From NCBI GenBank assembly GCA_031395485.1, contig JANNUS010000006.1, positions 372,001 to 436,000 on the forward strand: 64,000 nucleotides of DNA, given 5' to 3'. Shown piece by piece: positions 16,259 through 25,909 of the stretch. Under the pieces are notes generated by a model. That model was not told where the DNA came from. It did not search any database and saw only the letters and a program-made list of their open reading frames with translations. Numbering within the stretch: position 1 is the stretch's first letter; every line of letters starts with the position of its first letter. The DNA is from UBA2336 sp031395485 (GTDB taxonomy: Bacteria > Bacteroidota > Bacteroidia > Cytophagales > Cyclobacteriaceae). A program made the position numbers and the translations under genes.

Positions 16259-16753
16259 ATGTTTGTTCCATTTGATACATTAGAAAATACTGCCCGGGTT
16301 TGGATATACCAATCGGCAAGAAAATTTACAGAAGCTGAAAGGCTCACAATTTCCGAAACGCTTTCAGCGTTTACCCAAGAGTGGGTAGCGCATGGTAATG
16401 CACTTAAAACTTCTTTTAAGATTTTCTACGATCAGTTTATTGTATTGGCTGCCGATGAAAGCTTTAACGAAGCAAGCGGGTGTTCGATTGATGGATCGAT
16501 TCGGGTGATAAAGCAAATTGATCAGCAGTACATGTTAAATCTTTTCGATAGAAAAAAAGTGGCTTTTAAGAAAGGGTCAATAGAGGTTGTGGATCTATCT
16601 GAGCTTTCTAAAACACGCACGGAAGGAATTTGGCAAGACAACACATTAGTCTTTAATAATGTAGTGACAGTAAAGGGCGAACTGGAAACAAAATGGATTC
16701 TTCCAGCCAACCAAACATGGCTGAAGCGATACCTAACGAAGATTGCGGTATAA
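16259..16753 (+). CDS. Conserved Bacteroidota protein, 164 aa (often mislabelled 'ABC transporter ATPase')
   Basis: The sequence starts MFVPFDTLENTARVWIYQSA and contains FIVLAADESFNEASGCSIDGS. Homologues are found throughout Bacteroidota and are commonly labelled ABC transporter ATPase, but there is no Walker A, Walker B or signature motif here. It is a small soluble protein with no signal peptide. It lies just upstream of the PorE-like lipoprotein gene (35 bp), with which it is often neighbouring. Function unknown. Confidence 0.7.
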   Translation: MFVPFDTLENTARVWIYQSARKFTEAERLTISETLSAFTQEWVAHGNALKTSFKIFYDQFIVLAADESFNEASGCSIDGSIRVIKQIDQQYMLNLFDRKKVAFKKGSIEVVDLSELSKTRTEGIWQDNTLVFNNVVTVKGELETKWILPANQTWLKRYLTKIAV

Positions 16754-16788
16754 ATCAGAAACATACTTTTTTGTAGCTTTAGGATTGA

Positions 16789-18789
16789 ATGAAACAAATG
16801 AGGATCGTAATTTTATTTGCTCTGGCAATATTTGTGCAATCGTGCAGCACAGAAAAAAAGGCTACAAAGGCTTTTTTGAGAGGGGAATACCAAAATACAA
16901 TTGATTTATTTAAAAAATCAAATTCCCGGGAGGTTGGTAAGAAGAATTACTTTTTGGCGGAATCATATCGACTTTCTAATCGTCTAAAGGAGGCGGAATT
17001 ATATTATCAAAAGGCAGGAGGCCGCGGATTGGACAAAGACTCCATCCAATTTTATTATGCTCAGTCATTAAAGGCAAACTCAAAATATGAAGAATCGCGG
17101 AGAGAATTGGTGGATTTGCAGAACCGAACAGTAAACGAAAAACTCAAAGACCGAGTAGGGGCGGAAATTGACGGACTTACATATCTTGGTAATTTAAAAC
17201 TTAAGCCAAGCTACTATCGTGTTAAAAACCTTGAATTGCTAAATACGCCAGCAAGTGAGTATGCGCCAGCGTATTTAAATAATGAATTGTACTACACATC
17301 TTCAAGAGGCAATGGAAAAATTTATGTTGCGGAAGGGAAACCGTTTACCAATTTGTATCGCGTTGCCTCACGCGGAGCAAACGTAGACATGGCCACGATT
17401 ACCCAGCTGCCGACTAGCATTAACACCGAAAATGTAAATAATGGTTGTGCAACATTCTCTCCTGATGGGAAAATCATGGTTTTTGCAAAAGGGAACACAG
17501 GTAAGCGCAAGGGTGGAGAAGATGTTGATTTGTATATGGCACGATTTAGAAACGGAGCCTGGAGCGAACCCCAAATTATTACAGGCAGTGTGAACTCACC
17601 TAAATCCTGGGACTCTACCCCATCCTTTAGCCAGGATGGACGAACGCTATATTTTTCTTCCAATAGAGAAGGAGGGTACGGAGGTATTGATATTTATAGT
17701 GCACAAATGGACTCGCGCGGAAGATTCACCCGAATTCGTAACCTAGGCCCCGAAATTAATACAGCGGGCAACGAAATGTTTCCATACGTTGCAGAAGACG
17801 CAAAACTTTACATCGCATCAGATGCACATCCTGGTTTTGGAGGGCTGGATCTTTTCGTAGTAAAGCGATCCAGCGGCAAAACGACAATTGAAAATCTTGG
17901 TGAGCCGGTAAATTCAACAGGCGATGATTTTGGTATTTTTTTGGTTCGCCCCGATCGTGGCTTTTTTTCCTCTAATCGTGATGGAGGAAAAGGGGATGAC
18001 GATGTTTACACTTTTGTGAATGAAGATCCGGATTTGAGGGTTGTGAATTACTATTTGGCAGGCCTTACCTATACGCCTGATAAAGATGGGAAACTTCAAA
18101 TACTTCCGAACACAAAAGTTTTATTGATAGACGCCAGCAATAACATATTACAAGATTATGTAACTGGAAACGATGGTAAATTTTTGTTTCGTGTCTACGA
18201 GTATGAAGACTATAACTTAATAGGCGAGCTAGACGGCTATTTGATAAAGCGACAAGCGTATACCACAAAAGGAAAATCTGTGGACCCAAAAACATTAACC
18301 GAGTTGATCACCAACATTACACTTGATACCGTGGTTGTTCTAGATAAAATTGAAATCAACAAAGTATTTGTACTGGAAAACATTTACTATAACTTTAACA
18401 AGTATGACATACGCCCAGATGCCGCACTTGAAGTCGATAAGCTAGTTCAACTTCTAGTGGATAACCCAGAAATTAAAATTGAACTGAGTTCACATACCGA
18501 TAGTGTTGATACGGAAGAATACAATACCTGGCTTTCACAAAAGCGAGCTGAGTCTGCTGTAGATTATCTTGTTAAGCAGGGCATTGCCCCAGATCGCCTG
18601 GTGGCAAAGGGTTATGGTGAATCAAAGCCAATAGCACGTAATACAAACCCCGATGGATCGGACAATACAAAAGGACGGGATAAGAATAGGAGGACAGAAT
18701 TCAAAATTCTCGAAGTAGGCATTGTGCCAAAATCTATTGAGGAAGAGGAGTTTGACGAAGACAAGTATTTCAAGAAAGAAGAAAACTAA
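16789..18789 (+). CDS. OmpA-family lipoprotein with TPR, PD40 and CarboxypepD_reg-like domains (PorE-like)
   Basis: The 666-residue product has a lipoprotein signal ending FVQSC (Cys19). TPR-like helices follow (~25-125, NYFLAESYRLSNRLKEAELYY). PD40/WD40-like repeats occupy ~150-410 (TPSFSQDGRTLYFSSNREGG). A carboxypeptidase-regulatory-like fold covers ~425-505 and an OmpA domain ~525-645 (HTDSVDTEEYN, SQKRAESAVDYL) binds peptidoglycan. This exact order matches PorE, the lipoprotein linking the type IX secretion system to the cell wall. Related OmpA paralogues exist, so PorE identity is likely but not certain. A strong terminator follows. Confidence 0.8.
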   Translation: MKQMRIVILFALAIFVQSCSTEKKATKAFLRGEYQNTIDLFKKSNSREVGKKNYFLAESYRLSNRLKEAELYYQKAGGRGLDKDSIQFYYAQSLKANSKYEESRRELVDLQNRTVNEKLKDRVGAEIDGLTYLGNLKLKPSYYRVKNLELLNTPASEYAPAYLNNELYYTSSRGNGKIYVAEGKPFTNLYRVASRGANVDMATITQLPTSINTENVNNGCATFSPDGKIMVFAKGNTGKRKGGEDVDLYMARFRNGAWSEPQIITGSVNSPKSWDSTPSFSQDGRTLYFSSNREGGYGGIDIYSAQMDSRGRFTRIRNLGPEINTAGNEMFPYVAEDAKLYIASDAHPGFGGLDLFVVKRSSGKTTIENLGEPVNSTGDDFGIFLVRPDRGFFSSNRDGGKGDDDVYTFVNEDPDLRVVNYYLAGLTYTPDKDGKLQILPNTKVLLIDASNNILQDYVTGNDGKFLFRVYEYEDYNLIGELDGYLIKRQAYTTKGKSVDPKTLTELITNITLDTVVVLDKIEINKVFVLENIYYNFNKYDIRPDAALEVDKLVQLLVDNPEIKIELSSHTDSVDTEEYNTWLSQKRAESAVDYLVKQGIAPDRLVAKGYGESKPIARNTNPDGSDNTKGRDKNRRTEFKILEVGIVPKSIEEEEFDEDKYFKKEEN

Positions 18790-18793
18790 AAGT

Positions 18794-18819
18794 AAAGCCC
18801 CGACCTTCCGGGGCTTTTT
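18794..18819 (+). terminator. Intrinsic terminator after PorE-like gene
   Basis: AAAGCCCCG-accttc-CGGGGCTTT forms a 9-bp stem ending in a T tract, 5 nt after the stop codon. Confidence 0.9.
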
Positions 18820-18826
18820 AATTTTC

Positions 18827-18834
18827 TATTTTTG
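18827..18834 (+). promoter_or_regulatory. -7 box TATTTTTG for fumC
   Basis: TATTTTTG fits TAnnTTTG, 22 nt upstream of the fumC ATG and just after the preceding terminator. Confidence 0.45.
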
Positions 18835-18856
18835 GTAACAAAATAATACCAGCACT

Positions 18857-20257
18857 ATGAATTATCGTATCGAAAAGGACACCATGGGTGAAGTACATGT
18901 ACCAGCCGATAAATATTGGGGAGCGCAAACGGAACGTTCGCGTAATAATTTTAAAATCGGCCCTGAAGCCAGTATGCCCAAAGAAATTATTTATGCCTTC
19001 GGTTATTTAAAAAAAGCAGCAGCCATGGCCAATCATGAATTGGGCGTGTTAGCAGCAGATAAAATGAATTTGATCAGCAAAGCGTGTAATGAAATTATTG
19101 CAGGCAAATTGGATGATCAATTTCCGCTGGTTATCTGGCAGACAGGCTCAGGCACACAAAGCAATATGAATGTAAATGAGGTGGTTGCATATTGGGCACA
19201 TGTTTCTACCGGAGGTAAGTTGACTGATGAAAAAAAAGTTCTACATCCCAACGATGATGTGAATAAATCACAATCGTCTAATGATACTTTTCCAACAGCC
19301 ATGCATATCGCGGCATATAAGCAAGTAATGGAAATCACATTGCCAGGAATGAAGAAGCTAAGAGAAACGCTTTCTAAAAAGGTAAACGACTATAAGAATA
19401 TTGTTAAAACCGGCCGCACACATTTTATGGATGCAACACCGCTAACACTGGGGCAGGAATTTTCTGGTTATGTACAGCAAATTGATAACAGTATTCGTAC
19501 TATAAATAATGCTTTAGATGCAGTTAAAGAATTAGCGCTTGGCGGAACGGCTGTAGGAACAGGGTTAAATACTCCGAATGGGTATGACGTACTGGTAGCA
19601 AAAAAAATAGCCGAGCTAACAGGTTATCCATTTATTACGGCCCCTAATAAATTTGAAGCGCTAGCGGCACACGATGCTATGGTAGAATTATCAGGAGCAT
19701 TAAAAAGATCAGCAGTGTCATTGATGAAAATAGCAAACGACATTCGTATGTTAAGCTCGGGTCCACGCAGTGGTATAGGAGAGATCGTAATTCCAGACAA
19801 CGAACCGGGGTCATCCATCATGCCCGGTAAAGTTAATCCAACACAACCCGAGGCCTTATCCATGGTATGCGCTCAGGTTATAGGTAATGATGTTGCGGTA
19901 TCCATTGGCGGTGCTACCGGTCATTTTGAGTTGAACGTTTTCAAACCGGTTATTGCGGCAAATGTATTGCAGAGCGCGAGGTTAATTGGCGATGCATGTA
20001 TATCATTTAATGATAAGTGCGCAGCAGGCATTGAACCAAACCTGCCGGTTATTCAGCGGCATATGGAAAATTCGCTCATGCTGGTAACAGCGCTAAACAC
20101 ACATATTGGATATGAAAATGCTGCTAAGATTGCCAAGAAGGCTCATAAGGAAGACAAGACTTTGCGTGAAGCAGCAGTGGAGCTTGGCTTGCTAACATCG
20201 GCTCAATTCGATGAGTGGGTACGCCCTGAAAAGATGGTTGGAAGCTTAGAAAAATAG
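18857..20257 (+). CDS. fumC: Fumarate hydratase, class II
   Basis: The 466-residue product is full length. It has MGEVHVPADKYWGAQTERSR at the N-terminus, SGTQSNMNVNEV and HPNDDVNKSQSSNDTFPTA in the active site, GRTHFMDATPLTLGQEF with the catalytic His, and the signature loop GSSIMPGKVNPTQPE. It interconverts fumarate and malate in the TCA cycle without an iron-sulfur cluster. It is monocistronic between a terminator and its own promoter. Confidence 0.97.
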   Translation: MNYRIEKDTMGEVHVPADKYWGAQTERSRNNFKIGPEASMPKEIIYAFGYLKKAAAMANHELGVLAADKMNLISKACNEIIAGKLDDQFPLVIWQTGSGTQSNMNVNEVVAYWAHVSTGGKLTDEKKVLHPNDDVNKSQSSNDTFPTAMHIAAYKQVMEITLPGMKKLRETLSKKVNDYKNIVKTGRTHFMDATPLTLGQEFSGYVQQIDNSIRTINNALDAVKELALGGTAVGTGLNTPNGYDVLVAKKIAELTGYPFITAPNKFEALAAHDAMVELSGALKRSAVSLMKIANDIRMLSSGPRSGIGEIVIPDNEPGSSIMPGKVNPTQPEALSMVCAQVIGNDVAVSIGGATGHFELNVFKPVIAANVLQSARLIGDACISFNDKCAAGIEPNLPVIQRHMENSLMLVTALNTHIGYENAAKIAKKAHKEDKTLREAAVELGLLTSAQFDEWVRPEKMVGSLEK

Positions 20258-20305
20258 ATTTTAGAAATATTTTGTACTTTTAAACAGGATTTAACCATAT
20301 AACGA

Positions 20306-20962
20306 ATGAAAAAACTAACACTACTATTCTGTCTGGTTTTACTTTTTGCGGGCACACAAACATTTGCCCAGCTCTCCAAGCAAGAGAAAAAGGAGTGGAA
20401 GAAGAAAGCCAAAGAATTTAAAAGCAATCCGGCTTCGCTTAAACAGCTTACCGAAGAAAAACAAACAGCGGATGGTCAGGTTTCAACCTTGGGTACCCAG
20501 GTAAAAGATTTACAAGCAAGCAATGGCAATAAAGATGCCCGCATTGCCGAATTGGAAGATCAGCTATCACAGTCACGGGGCGAGCTCACGAGTGCTCGTG
20601 CAGAAATAGCACAACTCAAGCAATCACCACCCGCAGCAACAATTAGCCCCATGGACTTTTCGAAAGGCGTTGTTTTTAAAGTTCAGATAGGTGCTTTTAA
20701 GAATAAGGATCTTTCAAAATATTTTGACAACAATCCAAACTTTGGAGGAGAAGCTGCGGAAAAAGGTGACCAAAAACTTACCATCGGTGTATTTCGTGAT
20801 TATTGGGAAGCGGATACATTTAAAAAATACATGCGCGATATGGGTGTTAAAGATGCATGGATAGTTCCTTTCCGGGATGGGCAGCGTGTAGAAATTAAAG
20901 ATGTGTTAGAAGGCGTTGTTGGTGATAAGGCACCAGAAAAAAAGGAAGAAGGAACGAAGTAA
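20306..20962 (+). CDS. Exported coiled-coil protein with SPOR-like C-terminus
   Basis: The 218-residue product has a signal peptide (MKKLTLLFCLVLLFAGTQTFAQ). A charged helix KQEKKEWKKKAKEFK and a coiled coil (~50-110, repeated Q/D/E/L heptads) follow. The last ~80 residues, FKVQIGAFKNKDLSKYFDNN ending in DAWIVPFRDGQRVEI, resemble a SPOR domain that binds denuded peptidoglycan. Periplasmic location is likely; function unknown. A terminator follows. Confidence 0.72.
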   Translation: MKKLTLLFCLVLLFAGTQTFAQLSKQEKKEWKKKAKEFKSNPASLKQLTEEKQTADGQVSTLGTQVKDLQASNGNKDARIAELEDQLSQSRGELTSARAEIAQLKQSPPAATISPMDFSKGVVFKVQIGAFKNKDLSKYFDNNPNFGGEAAEKGDQKLTIGVFRDYWEADTFKKYMRDMGVKDAWIVPFRDGQRVEIKDVLEGVVGDKAPEKKEEGTK

Positions 20963-20983
20963 CTATATATTTAAAGCATGAAG

Positions 20984-21011
20984 AAAGAGCCCATATTATG
21001 TGGCTCTTTTT
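20984..21011 (+). terminator. Intrinsic terminator after SPOR-like gene
   Basis: AAAGAGCC and GGCTCTTT form a stem around CATATTATGT and lead into a run of seven Ts. Confidence 0.85.
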
Positions 21012-21042
21012 TTATGGGTATGATTCAACCTACTTTTACAAA

Positions 21043-21819
21043 ATGAAAAGAAGCGTAGGGATGTTGGCGGTTATAATTGCTTGTTCGACATGCACAGCGC
21101 AAATTCATGTTGAAAAACTTATCATTAAGGCGAAGCAAAAATATTTATTTGGGCAATCGGATATTGTAGTTGCCGACACACTTATTATGGAAGATTCATC
21201 CTCCATAGTATTGAATCGACTTAAAAAGGAAAATTACATTCACTCAAAGCTGACTATTATAGGGAACCATTGTTTCATTGATGGAAGTGGGTTAAATGGA
21301 AAACCTGGTAGCGCAGGCCTAGCCGGGAATTCTCCAATAGGGCCGTGCAAAAGTGGAGCTAATGCAACTCCGGGAAAAGATGGTATCGATGGCTTATCGG
21401 GAGTAAATCTTTTTCTTTATCTTGAAAAAGTGGTAGTGAAAAGTCCGCTTCTTCTTCAACTAGGGGGAGGCAACGGAGGTAATGGAGGAAAGGGAGGTGA
21501 AGGAGGTAGCGGCACTTCGGGAACTGTACATTGCAAAGGAGGCAATGGAGGCGTAGGTGGAAATGCTGGTAAAGGAGGGAACGGGGGTAATGGAGGAACG
21601 CTTACCATACATTATCCTTCAAGCCTAAAAGAATTAATGGAAAAAAAATTTACAGTCAAGAATTCTGGAGGCAATTTTGGCAAGGGAGGCAGAGGAGGTT
21701 ATCCGGGCTCTGCCGGACTAGGACCTGCCGGAAAAATTGGACGGCCCGGAATGCCCGGAACAGAAGGTATTGATGGTCAGCTTGGAAAAAACGGAACGTT
21801 CAGTTTTGTACTACACTAA
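21043..21819 (+). CDS. Exported glycine-rich, collagen-like protein
   Basis: The 258-residue product starts MKRSVGMLAVIIACSTCTAQ, a signal peptide. About 80 residues resemble a short beta-helix (DTLIMEDSSSIVLNRL). Then come three Gly-rich blocks: GKPGSAGLAGNSPIG and NATPGKDGIDGLSG, the GGxGG run around GGNGGNGGKGGEGGSGTSG, and a final Gly-X-Y block GYPGSAGLGPAGKIGRPGMP. The pattern recalls bacterial collagen-like stalk proteins, with a secreted surface role inferred. An in-frame ATG at 20998 overlaps the previous terminator, so 21043 is preferred. The gene ends 2 bp before recJ. Confidence 0.7.
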   Translation: MKRSVGMLAVIIACSTCTAQIHVEKLIIKAKQKYLFGQSDIVVADTLIMEDSSSIVLNRLKKENYIHSKLTIIGNHCFIDGSGLNGKPGSAGLAGNSPIGPCKSGANATPGKDGIDGLSGVNLFLYLEKVVVKSPLLLQLGGGNGGNGGKGGEGGSGTSGTVHCKGGNGGVGGNAGKGGNGGNGGTLTIHYPSSLKELMEKKFTVKNSGGNFGKGGRGGYPGSAGLGPAGKIGRPGMPGTEGIDGQLGKNGTFSFVLH

Positions 21820-21821
21820 GA

Positions 21822-23519
21822 ATGGAAAAGCGATGGATATACAAAGAGATTCCACAACAAGACAGGATAGAAAAACTCTCTGAGACAATAAACATTAACT
21901 CATACCTCGCAACCGTTTTGCTTCAACGGGGCGTAACAGACTTTTCAGAAGCCAAAGCATTTTTTCGACCAACACTTGATCAGTTGCATGACCCCTTTTT
22001 AATGAAGGATATGCATCGTGCTGTGGAACGCATGAAGCAGGCAGTTGATAGCAAAGAAAAAATTCTAGTCTATGGCGATTACGATGTAGATGGTACAACG
22101 GCCGTTGCACTAGTATATAGCTATCTACATAAATTTTATCCGTATGTAGAAATTTATATTCCCGACCGCAATAAAGAAGGGTACGGAGTTTCACAAGCGG
22201 GTGTTGAGTGGGCCGATGAAAATGGGTACACACTTATTATTGCATTGGATTGTGGCATCAAAGCATCCGATATGGTTTTGCTGGCCAATCACAAAGGAAT
22301 TGATTTTATAATTTGCGATCATCATTTGCCTGATGATAAAATTCCAAGCGCAGTGGCAGTTCTTGACCCAAAAAGAACCGACTGTGAATATCCTTATAAA
22401 GAGCTGAGTGGTTGTGGATTAGGATTCAAACTTATTCAAGCATTTGCACGTCAGTATCGCAGCGAAGAAGAAGTGTTTGAATTTCTTGATCTGGTAACGG
22501 TGAGCATTGCATCTGATATCGTTCCCATTACCGGAGAGAACCGGATACTTGCACATTTTGGGCTAAAGAAGCTAAAGGATAATCCTACGCCTGGATTGAA
22601 AGCACTGAAAGAAATTTCTCAACTTAAAAGTGAGCTTGATGTGTCAGGCATAGTTTTTACTCTTGGGCCACGAATTAATGCTGCAGGTCGTGTGGCTCAC
22701 GCAAGCGCAGCGGTCGAGTTACTTATTTCAAAATCGGATGAGGAAGCATTGGTTTTAGCAGAAAAAATTGACCTCAAGAATAACCTTCGCAGAGAGTATG
22801 ATTTGAGCACTACCGAAGAGGCCCTTGCAATGATTGACAATGATTCGCAACGTCAGGCTAAATCAACAGTGCTCTATAAAAGCACGTGGCATAAAGGTAT
22901 AATTGGCATAGTTGCTGCTAGGTGTATAGAAAAATATTATCGACCTACAGTGATCTTGACAGAGTCAAACAATAAAATCACGGGCTCGGCCCGGAGTGTA
23001 AACGGCTTCGACTTACATGACGCGATACTAAATTGCAGTGATTTGCTTGAGAAATTTGGTGGCCATAAATATGCCGCGGGGTTAACCATGGCGAAAGAAA
23101 ATCTTGAAGCGTTTCGGCAACGATTTGAAGAGGTTGTGGCTGCACGAATTACTTCTGATATGCTAATACCCTCTGTTGAAATAGATTTACCCATTTCGTT
23201 TGATGCTATTTCACCAAGGTTTATTAACATCTTAAAACAGATGGCTCCGTTTGGTCCTCAAAACCAAAAACCAATTTTTGAGGCTAGGGATGTCTATGTA
23301 AAAAATTCTCTCTCTAGCTTTAAAGATAAACACGTCCGTTTTCAGGCAGGCCAACGTCAAAATATAAACACGTTTCAGGCTGTTGCATTTGATTTGGCAG
23401 TGCATTCGGAACGGCTTGCCAGCGGCATCCCGTTCAGAATGGCATTTACAATAGAGGAAAACCACTACAATGGGAGCACAACAATTCAACTAAGAATTAA
23501 AGATTTTAAGTTTGATTAA
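21822..23519 (+). CDS. recJ: Single-stranded-DNA-specific exonuclease RecJ
   Basis: The 565-residue product carries the DHH phosphoesterase motifs: VYGDYDVDGTTAVAL (~73-87), IALDCGIKASD and ICDHHLPDDKIPSA. SIASDIVPITGENR and the DHHA1 region (KITGSARSVNGFDLHDAI, FGGHKYAAGLTM) follow. RecJ degrades 5'-ended single strands in recombination and repair. It lies 2 bp after the collagen-like gene and 12 bp before lptB, suggesting one operon. Confidence 0.96.
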   Translation: MEKRWIYKEIPQQDRIEKLSETININSYLATVLLQRGVTDFSEAKAFFRPTLDQLHDPFLMKDMHRAVERMKQAVDSKEKILVYGDYDVDGTTAVALVYSYLHKFYPYVEIYIPDRNKEGYGVSQAGVEWADENGYTLIIALDCGIKASDMVLLANHKGIDFIICDHHLPDDKIPSAVAVLDPKRTDCEYPYKELSGCGLGFKLIQAFARQYRSEEEVFEFLDLVTVSIASDIVPITGENRILAHFGLKKLKDNPTPGLKALKEISQLKSELDVSGIVFTLGPRINAAGRVAHASAAVELLISKSDEEALVLAEKIDLKNNLRREYDLSTTEEALAMIDNDSQRQAKSTVLYKSTWHKGIIGIVAARCIEKYYRPTVILTESNNKITGSARSVNGFDLHDAILNCSDLLEKFGGHKYAAGLTMAKENLEAFRQRFEEVVAARITSDMLIPSVEIDLPISFDAISPRFINILKQMAPFGPQNQKPIFEARDVYVKNSLSSFKDKHVRFQAGQRQNINTFQAVAFDLAVHSERLASGIPFRMAFTIEENHYNGSTTIQLRIKDFKFD

Positions 23520-23531
23520 CCACCTTTAGGC

Positions 23532-24287
23532 ATGATCTTAAGAGCAGAAAATCTTGTAAAGAAATATAAAACCCGTACCGTGGTCGATCAAGTATCGGTG
23601 CACGTTGCACAGGGCGAAATTGTAGGGTTACTCGGCCCCAATGGTGCTGGAAAAACAACCTCCTTCTACATGATTGTAGGCCTGATAAAACCTAATGAAG
23701 GAAAAATTTTTTTAGGAGATGAAGAAATCACTTCACTGCCGATGTACCAACGTGCAAAAAAGGGTCTAGGGTATCTTGCTCAGGAAGCATCGGTATTTCG
23801 TAAACTTACCGTTGAAGAAAATATTTTAGCGGTATTGGAAATGCGTGATTTCACAAAACAAGAACGCAAAGAAAAAGTAGATCAGCTACTCGAGGAATTC
23901 AGTTTGCAAAAAGTACGAAAGAGCTTAGGCATGTCTTTATCTGGCGGAGAGAGACGAAGAACAGAAATTGCCCGGGCATTGGCGGTGGACCCAAAATTTG
24001 TATTACTCGATGAGCCCTTTGCCGGAGTAGATCCGATTGCCGTGGAAGAGATTCAAACAATTGTTTCGAGATTAAAGAGAAAAAATATTGGTATTCTTAT
24101 AACAGATCATAATGTAGACGAAACGCTTTCCATTACCGATCGGGCATACTTAATGGTAGACGGAAAACTATTTAAAGCGGGCACTGCCGAAGAACTTGCA
24201 AGTGACCCCCAGGTTAGAAAAGTATATCTTGGCCAGAACTTCGAATTACGCAGAGCGAAGATAAGCACAGAGAATAATTATTTGTAA
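23532..24287 (+). CDS. lptB: Lipopolysaccharide export ABC transporter ATP-binding protein LptB
   Basis: The 251-residue product has Walker A GPNGAGKTTSF (~37), the family hallmark YLAQEASVFRKLTVEEN (Q-loop), the signature LSGGERRRTEIARAL and Walker B FVLLDEPFAGVDP with the H-loop ITDHNVDETL. It powers LPS transport from the inner membrane with LptF/G/C. The overlapping functional context with recJ is only positional. Confidence 0.95.
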   Translation: MILRAENLVKKYKTRTVVDQVSVHVAQGEIVGLLGPNGAGKTTSFYMIVGLIKPNEGKIFLGDEEITSLPMYQRAKKGLGYLAQEASVFRKLTVEENILAVLEMRDFTKQERKEKVDQLLEEFSLQKVRKSLGMSLSGGERRRTEIARALAVDPKFVLLDEPFAGVDPIAVEEIQTIVSRLKRKNIGILITDHNVDETLSITDRAYLMVDGKLFKAGTAEELASDPQVRKVYLGQNFELRRAKISTENNYL

Positions 24288-24350
24288 CCCTCCATCATTA
24301 CCATGAACTAATGGTAAACGAATACATTTTTTAGTTGTCTTTTGAGGGTT
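24286..24350. other. Nested hairpins between lptB and GH3 gene
   Basis: AACCCTC (24286-24292) pairs with GAGGGTT (24344-24350). Inside, TTACCAT (24298-24304) pairs with ATGGTAA (24311-24317) around a 6-nt loop. There is a T-rich stretch at 24326-24332. It could be a terminator for lptB or a leader structure; the lptB stop codon is part of the outer arm. Confidence 0.4.
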
Positions 24351-24373
24351 TGAATTAGTATTTTGCCTTGCTA

Positions 24374-25897
24374 ATGGGCTTAATCAACTCCATCCTAACC
24401 TGGGTAATGAAGCAGCGGATCCACCAGATCGAACTCTTCAAAAAATATCCACACGATGTTCAGGACGAACTGTTAAAAAACCTTTTGCAAACGGCACGCG
24501 GTACGGAAGTTGGAAGAGAATTTGATTTTTCGTCTCTCGATAGTTATGACCAGTATCGCGAGCGTGTTCCGATCTCTACGTATGAGCAAATCTTTCCGAA
24601 GATTGAGCGACTAATGAGGGGAGAACAAAACATTTTGTGGCCATCAGAAATAAAGTGGTTTTCGAAATCTTCAGGCACTACGAATGCCCGCAGCAAGTTT
24701 ATACCAGTATCAACTGAAGCGTTGGAAGACTGCCACTTTAAAGGAGGAAAAGATATGCTTTCAATCTATGTCAACAATCATCCGGATACCAAAATTTTTG
24801 ATGGGAAAGGGTTGGCAGTTGGGGGAAGTTATCAGCTTAATGAAAATGATCCTTCATCAACCTCTTATTATGGAGACGTGTCAGCGGTAATCATGCAGAA
24901 CCTTCCCCCATGGGCAGAGTTCATTCGCACACCAAGTTTGGACACCGCGCTTATGACAAACTGGGAAGAAAAGATTGAAAAATTAGCACGCGAAACAGCT
25001 ACTGTTAATGTTACCAACATAGCAGGCGTACCAACGTGGACGATTCTACTGATGCAACGGATCGTTGAGCTTCAGGGAAAGAAAAGCATTACTGAAGTAT
25101 GGCCAAACCTTGAAGTATTTTTCCATGGAGCCGTTTCTTTCAAGCCATATCGAAACCTGTTCAATACACTCATACCAAATTCCCGGATGAATTATTGGGA
25201 AACATACAATGCCAGCGAAGGTTTTTTTGGAATACAAGATCAGCCAGGCTCAGATGAATTATTGTTGATGTTAGATTATGGTATTTTTTATGAGTTCATC
25301 CCAACAGAAGCTTTTGAAAATGAAAATGCTAAAGCTGTTCGATTGAGTGAAGTAGAATTAGGGAAGAACTATGCGATCGTGATTAGTACAAATTCTGGGC
25401 TGTGGCGTTATAATATTGGCGATACAATTAAGTTCACGTCTATTGCGCCCTACAGAATAAAGATATCGGGAAGAACAAAGCATTTTATGAATGCCTTTGG
25501 TGAAGAGATTATTGTTGAAAATGCGGAAACCGCAATTACCAAGGCGTGCTCGGAAACCGGGGCAATTATTAATAATTTTACAGCCGCGCCAATTTTCTTA
25601 CAAGAAAATAAAAGAGGAGGCCATGAATGGATTATTGAGTTTATGGTAGAGCCAAATGACCAGCAAAAATTTGATCGTGTATTAGACACCACCTTGCGGG
25701 AGATAAATTCCGATTATGATGCCAAAAGAGCACATGACCTGGCTTTAGTAGCCCCTACTATTCACGCTGTGGCAGAAGGGACATTCTATGCTTGGATGAA
25801 AAAGAGAGGTAAATTAGGAGGTCAAAATAAAGTACCACGTTTATCTAATTCGCGCGAGTATGTGGAAGATATTTTAACTTTGGTACAAAGCAAATAA
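24374..25897 (+). CDS. GH3-family acyl-adenylating enzyme (auxin-responsive promoter family)
   Basis: The 507-residue product starts MGLINSILTWVMKQRIHQIE. It has the phosphate-binding motif WFSKSSGTTNARSKFIPVS (~99), NYWETYNASEGFFGIQ, and LWRYNIGDTIKF with ISGRTKHFMNAFGEEI. These match the ANL-related GH3 fold of plant JAR1/GH3 enzymes that couple carboxylic acids to amino acids through an acyl adenylate. Bacterial substrates are unknown. A TTG at 24368 is in frame; ATG 24374 is preferred. A TATTTTG box at 24359-24365 is a possible -7 element. Confidence 0.85.
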   Translation: MGLINSILTWVMKQRIHQIELFKKYPHDVQDELLKNLLQTARGTEVGREFDFSSLDSYDQYRERVPISTYEQIFPKIERLMRGEQNILWPSEIKWFSKSSGTTNARSKFIPVSTEALEDCHFKGGKDMLSIYVNNHPDTKIFDGKGLAVGGSYQLNENDPSSTSYYGDVSAVIMQNLPPWAEFIRTPSLDTALMTNWEEKIEKLARETATVNVTNIAGVPTWTILLMQRIVELQGKKSITEVWPNLEVFFHGAVSFKPYRNLFNTLIPNSRMNYWETYNASEGFFGIQDQPGSDELLLMLDYGIFYEFIPTEAFENENAKAVRLSEVELGKNYAIVISTNSGLWRYNIGDTIKFTSIAPYRIKISGRTKHFMNAFGEEIIVENAETAITKACSETGAIINNFTAAPIFLQENKRGGHEWIIEFMVEPNDQQKFDRVLDTTLREINSDYDAKRAHDLALVAPTIHAVAEGTFYAWMKKRGKLGGQNKVPRLSNSREYVEDILTLVQSK

Positions 25898-25909
25898 TCA
25901 TACTGGAGT

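Noticed and set aside
16259..16753. Label 'ABC transporter ATPase' for the 164-residue protein
   Set aside because: No Walker A, Walker B or signature motif is present; the common label appears to be an error carried between databases.
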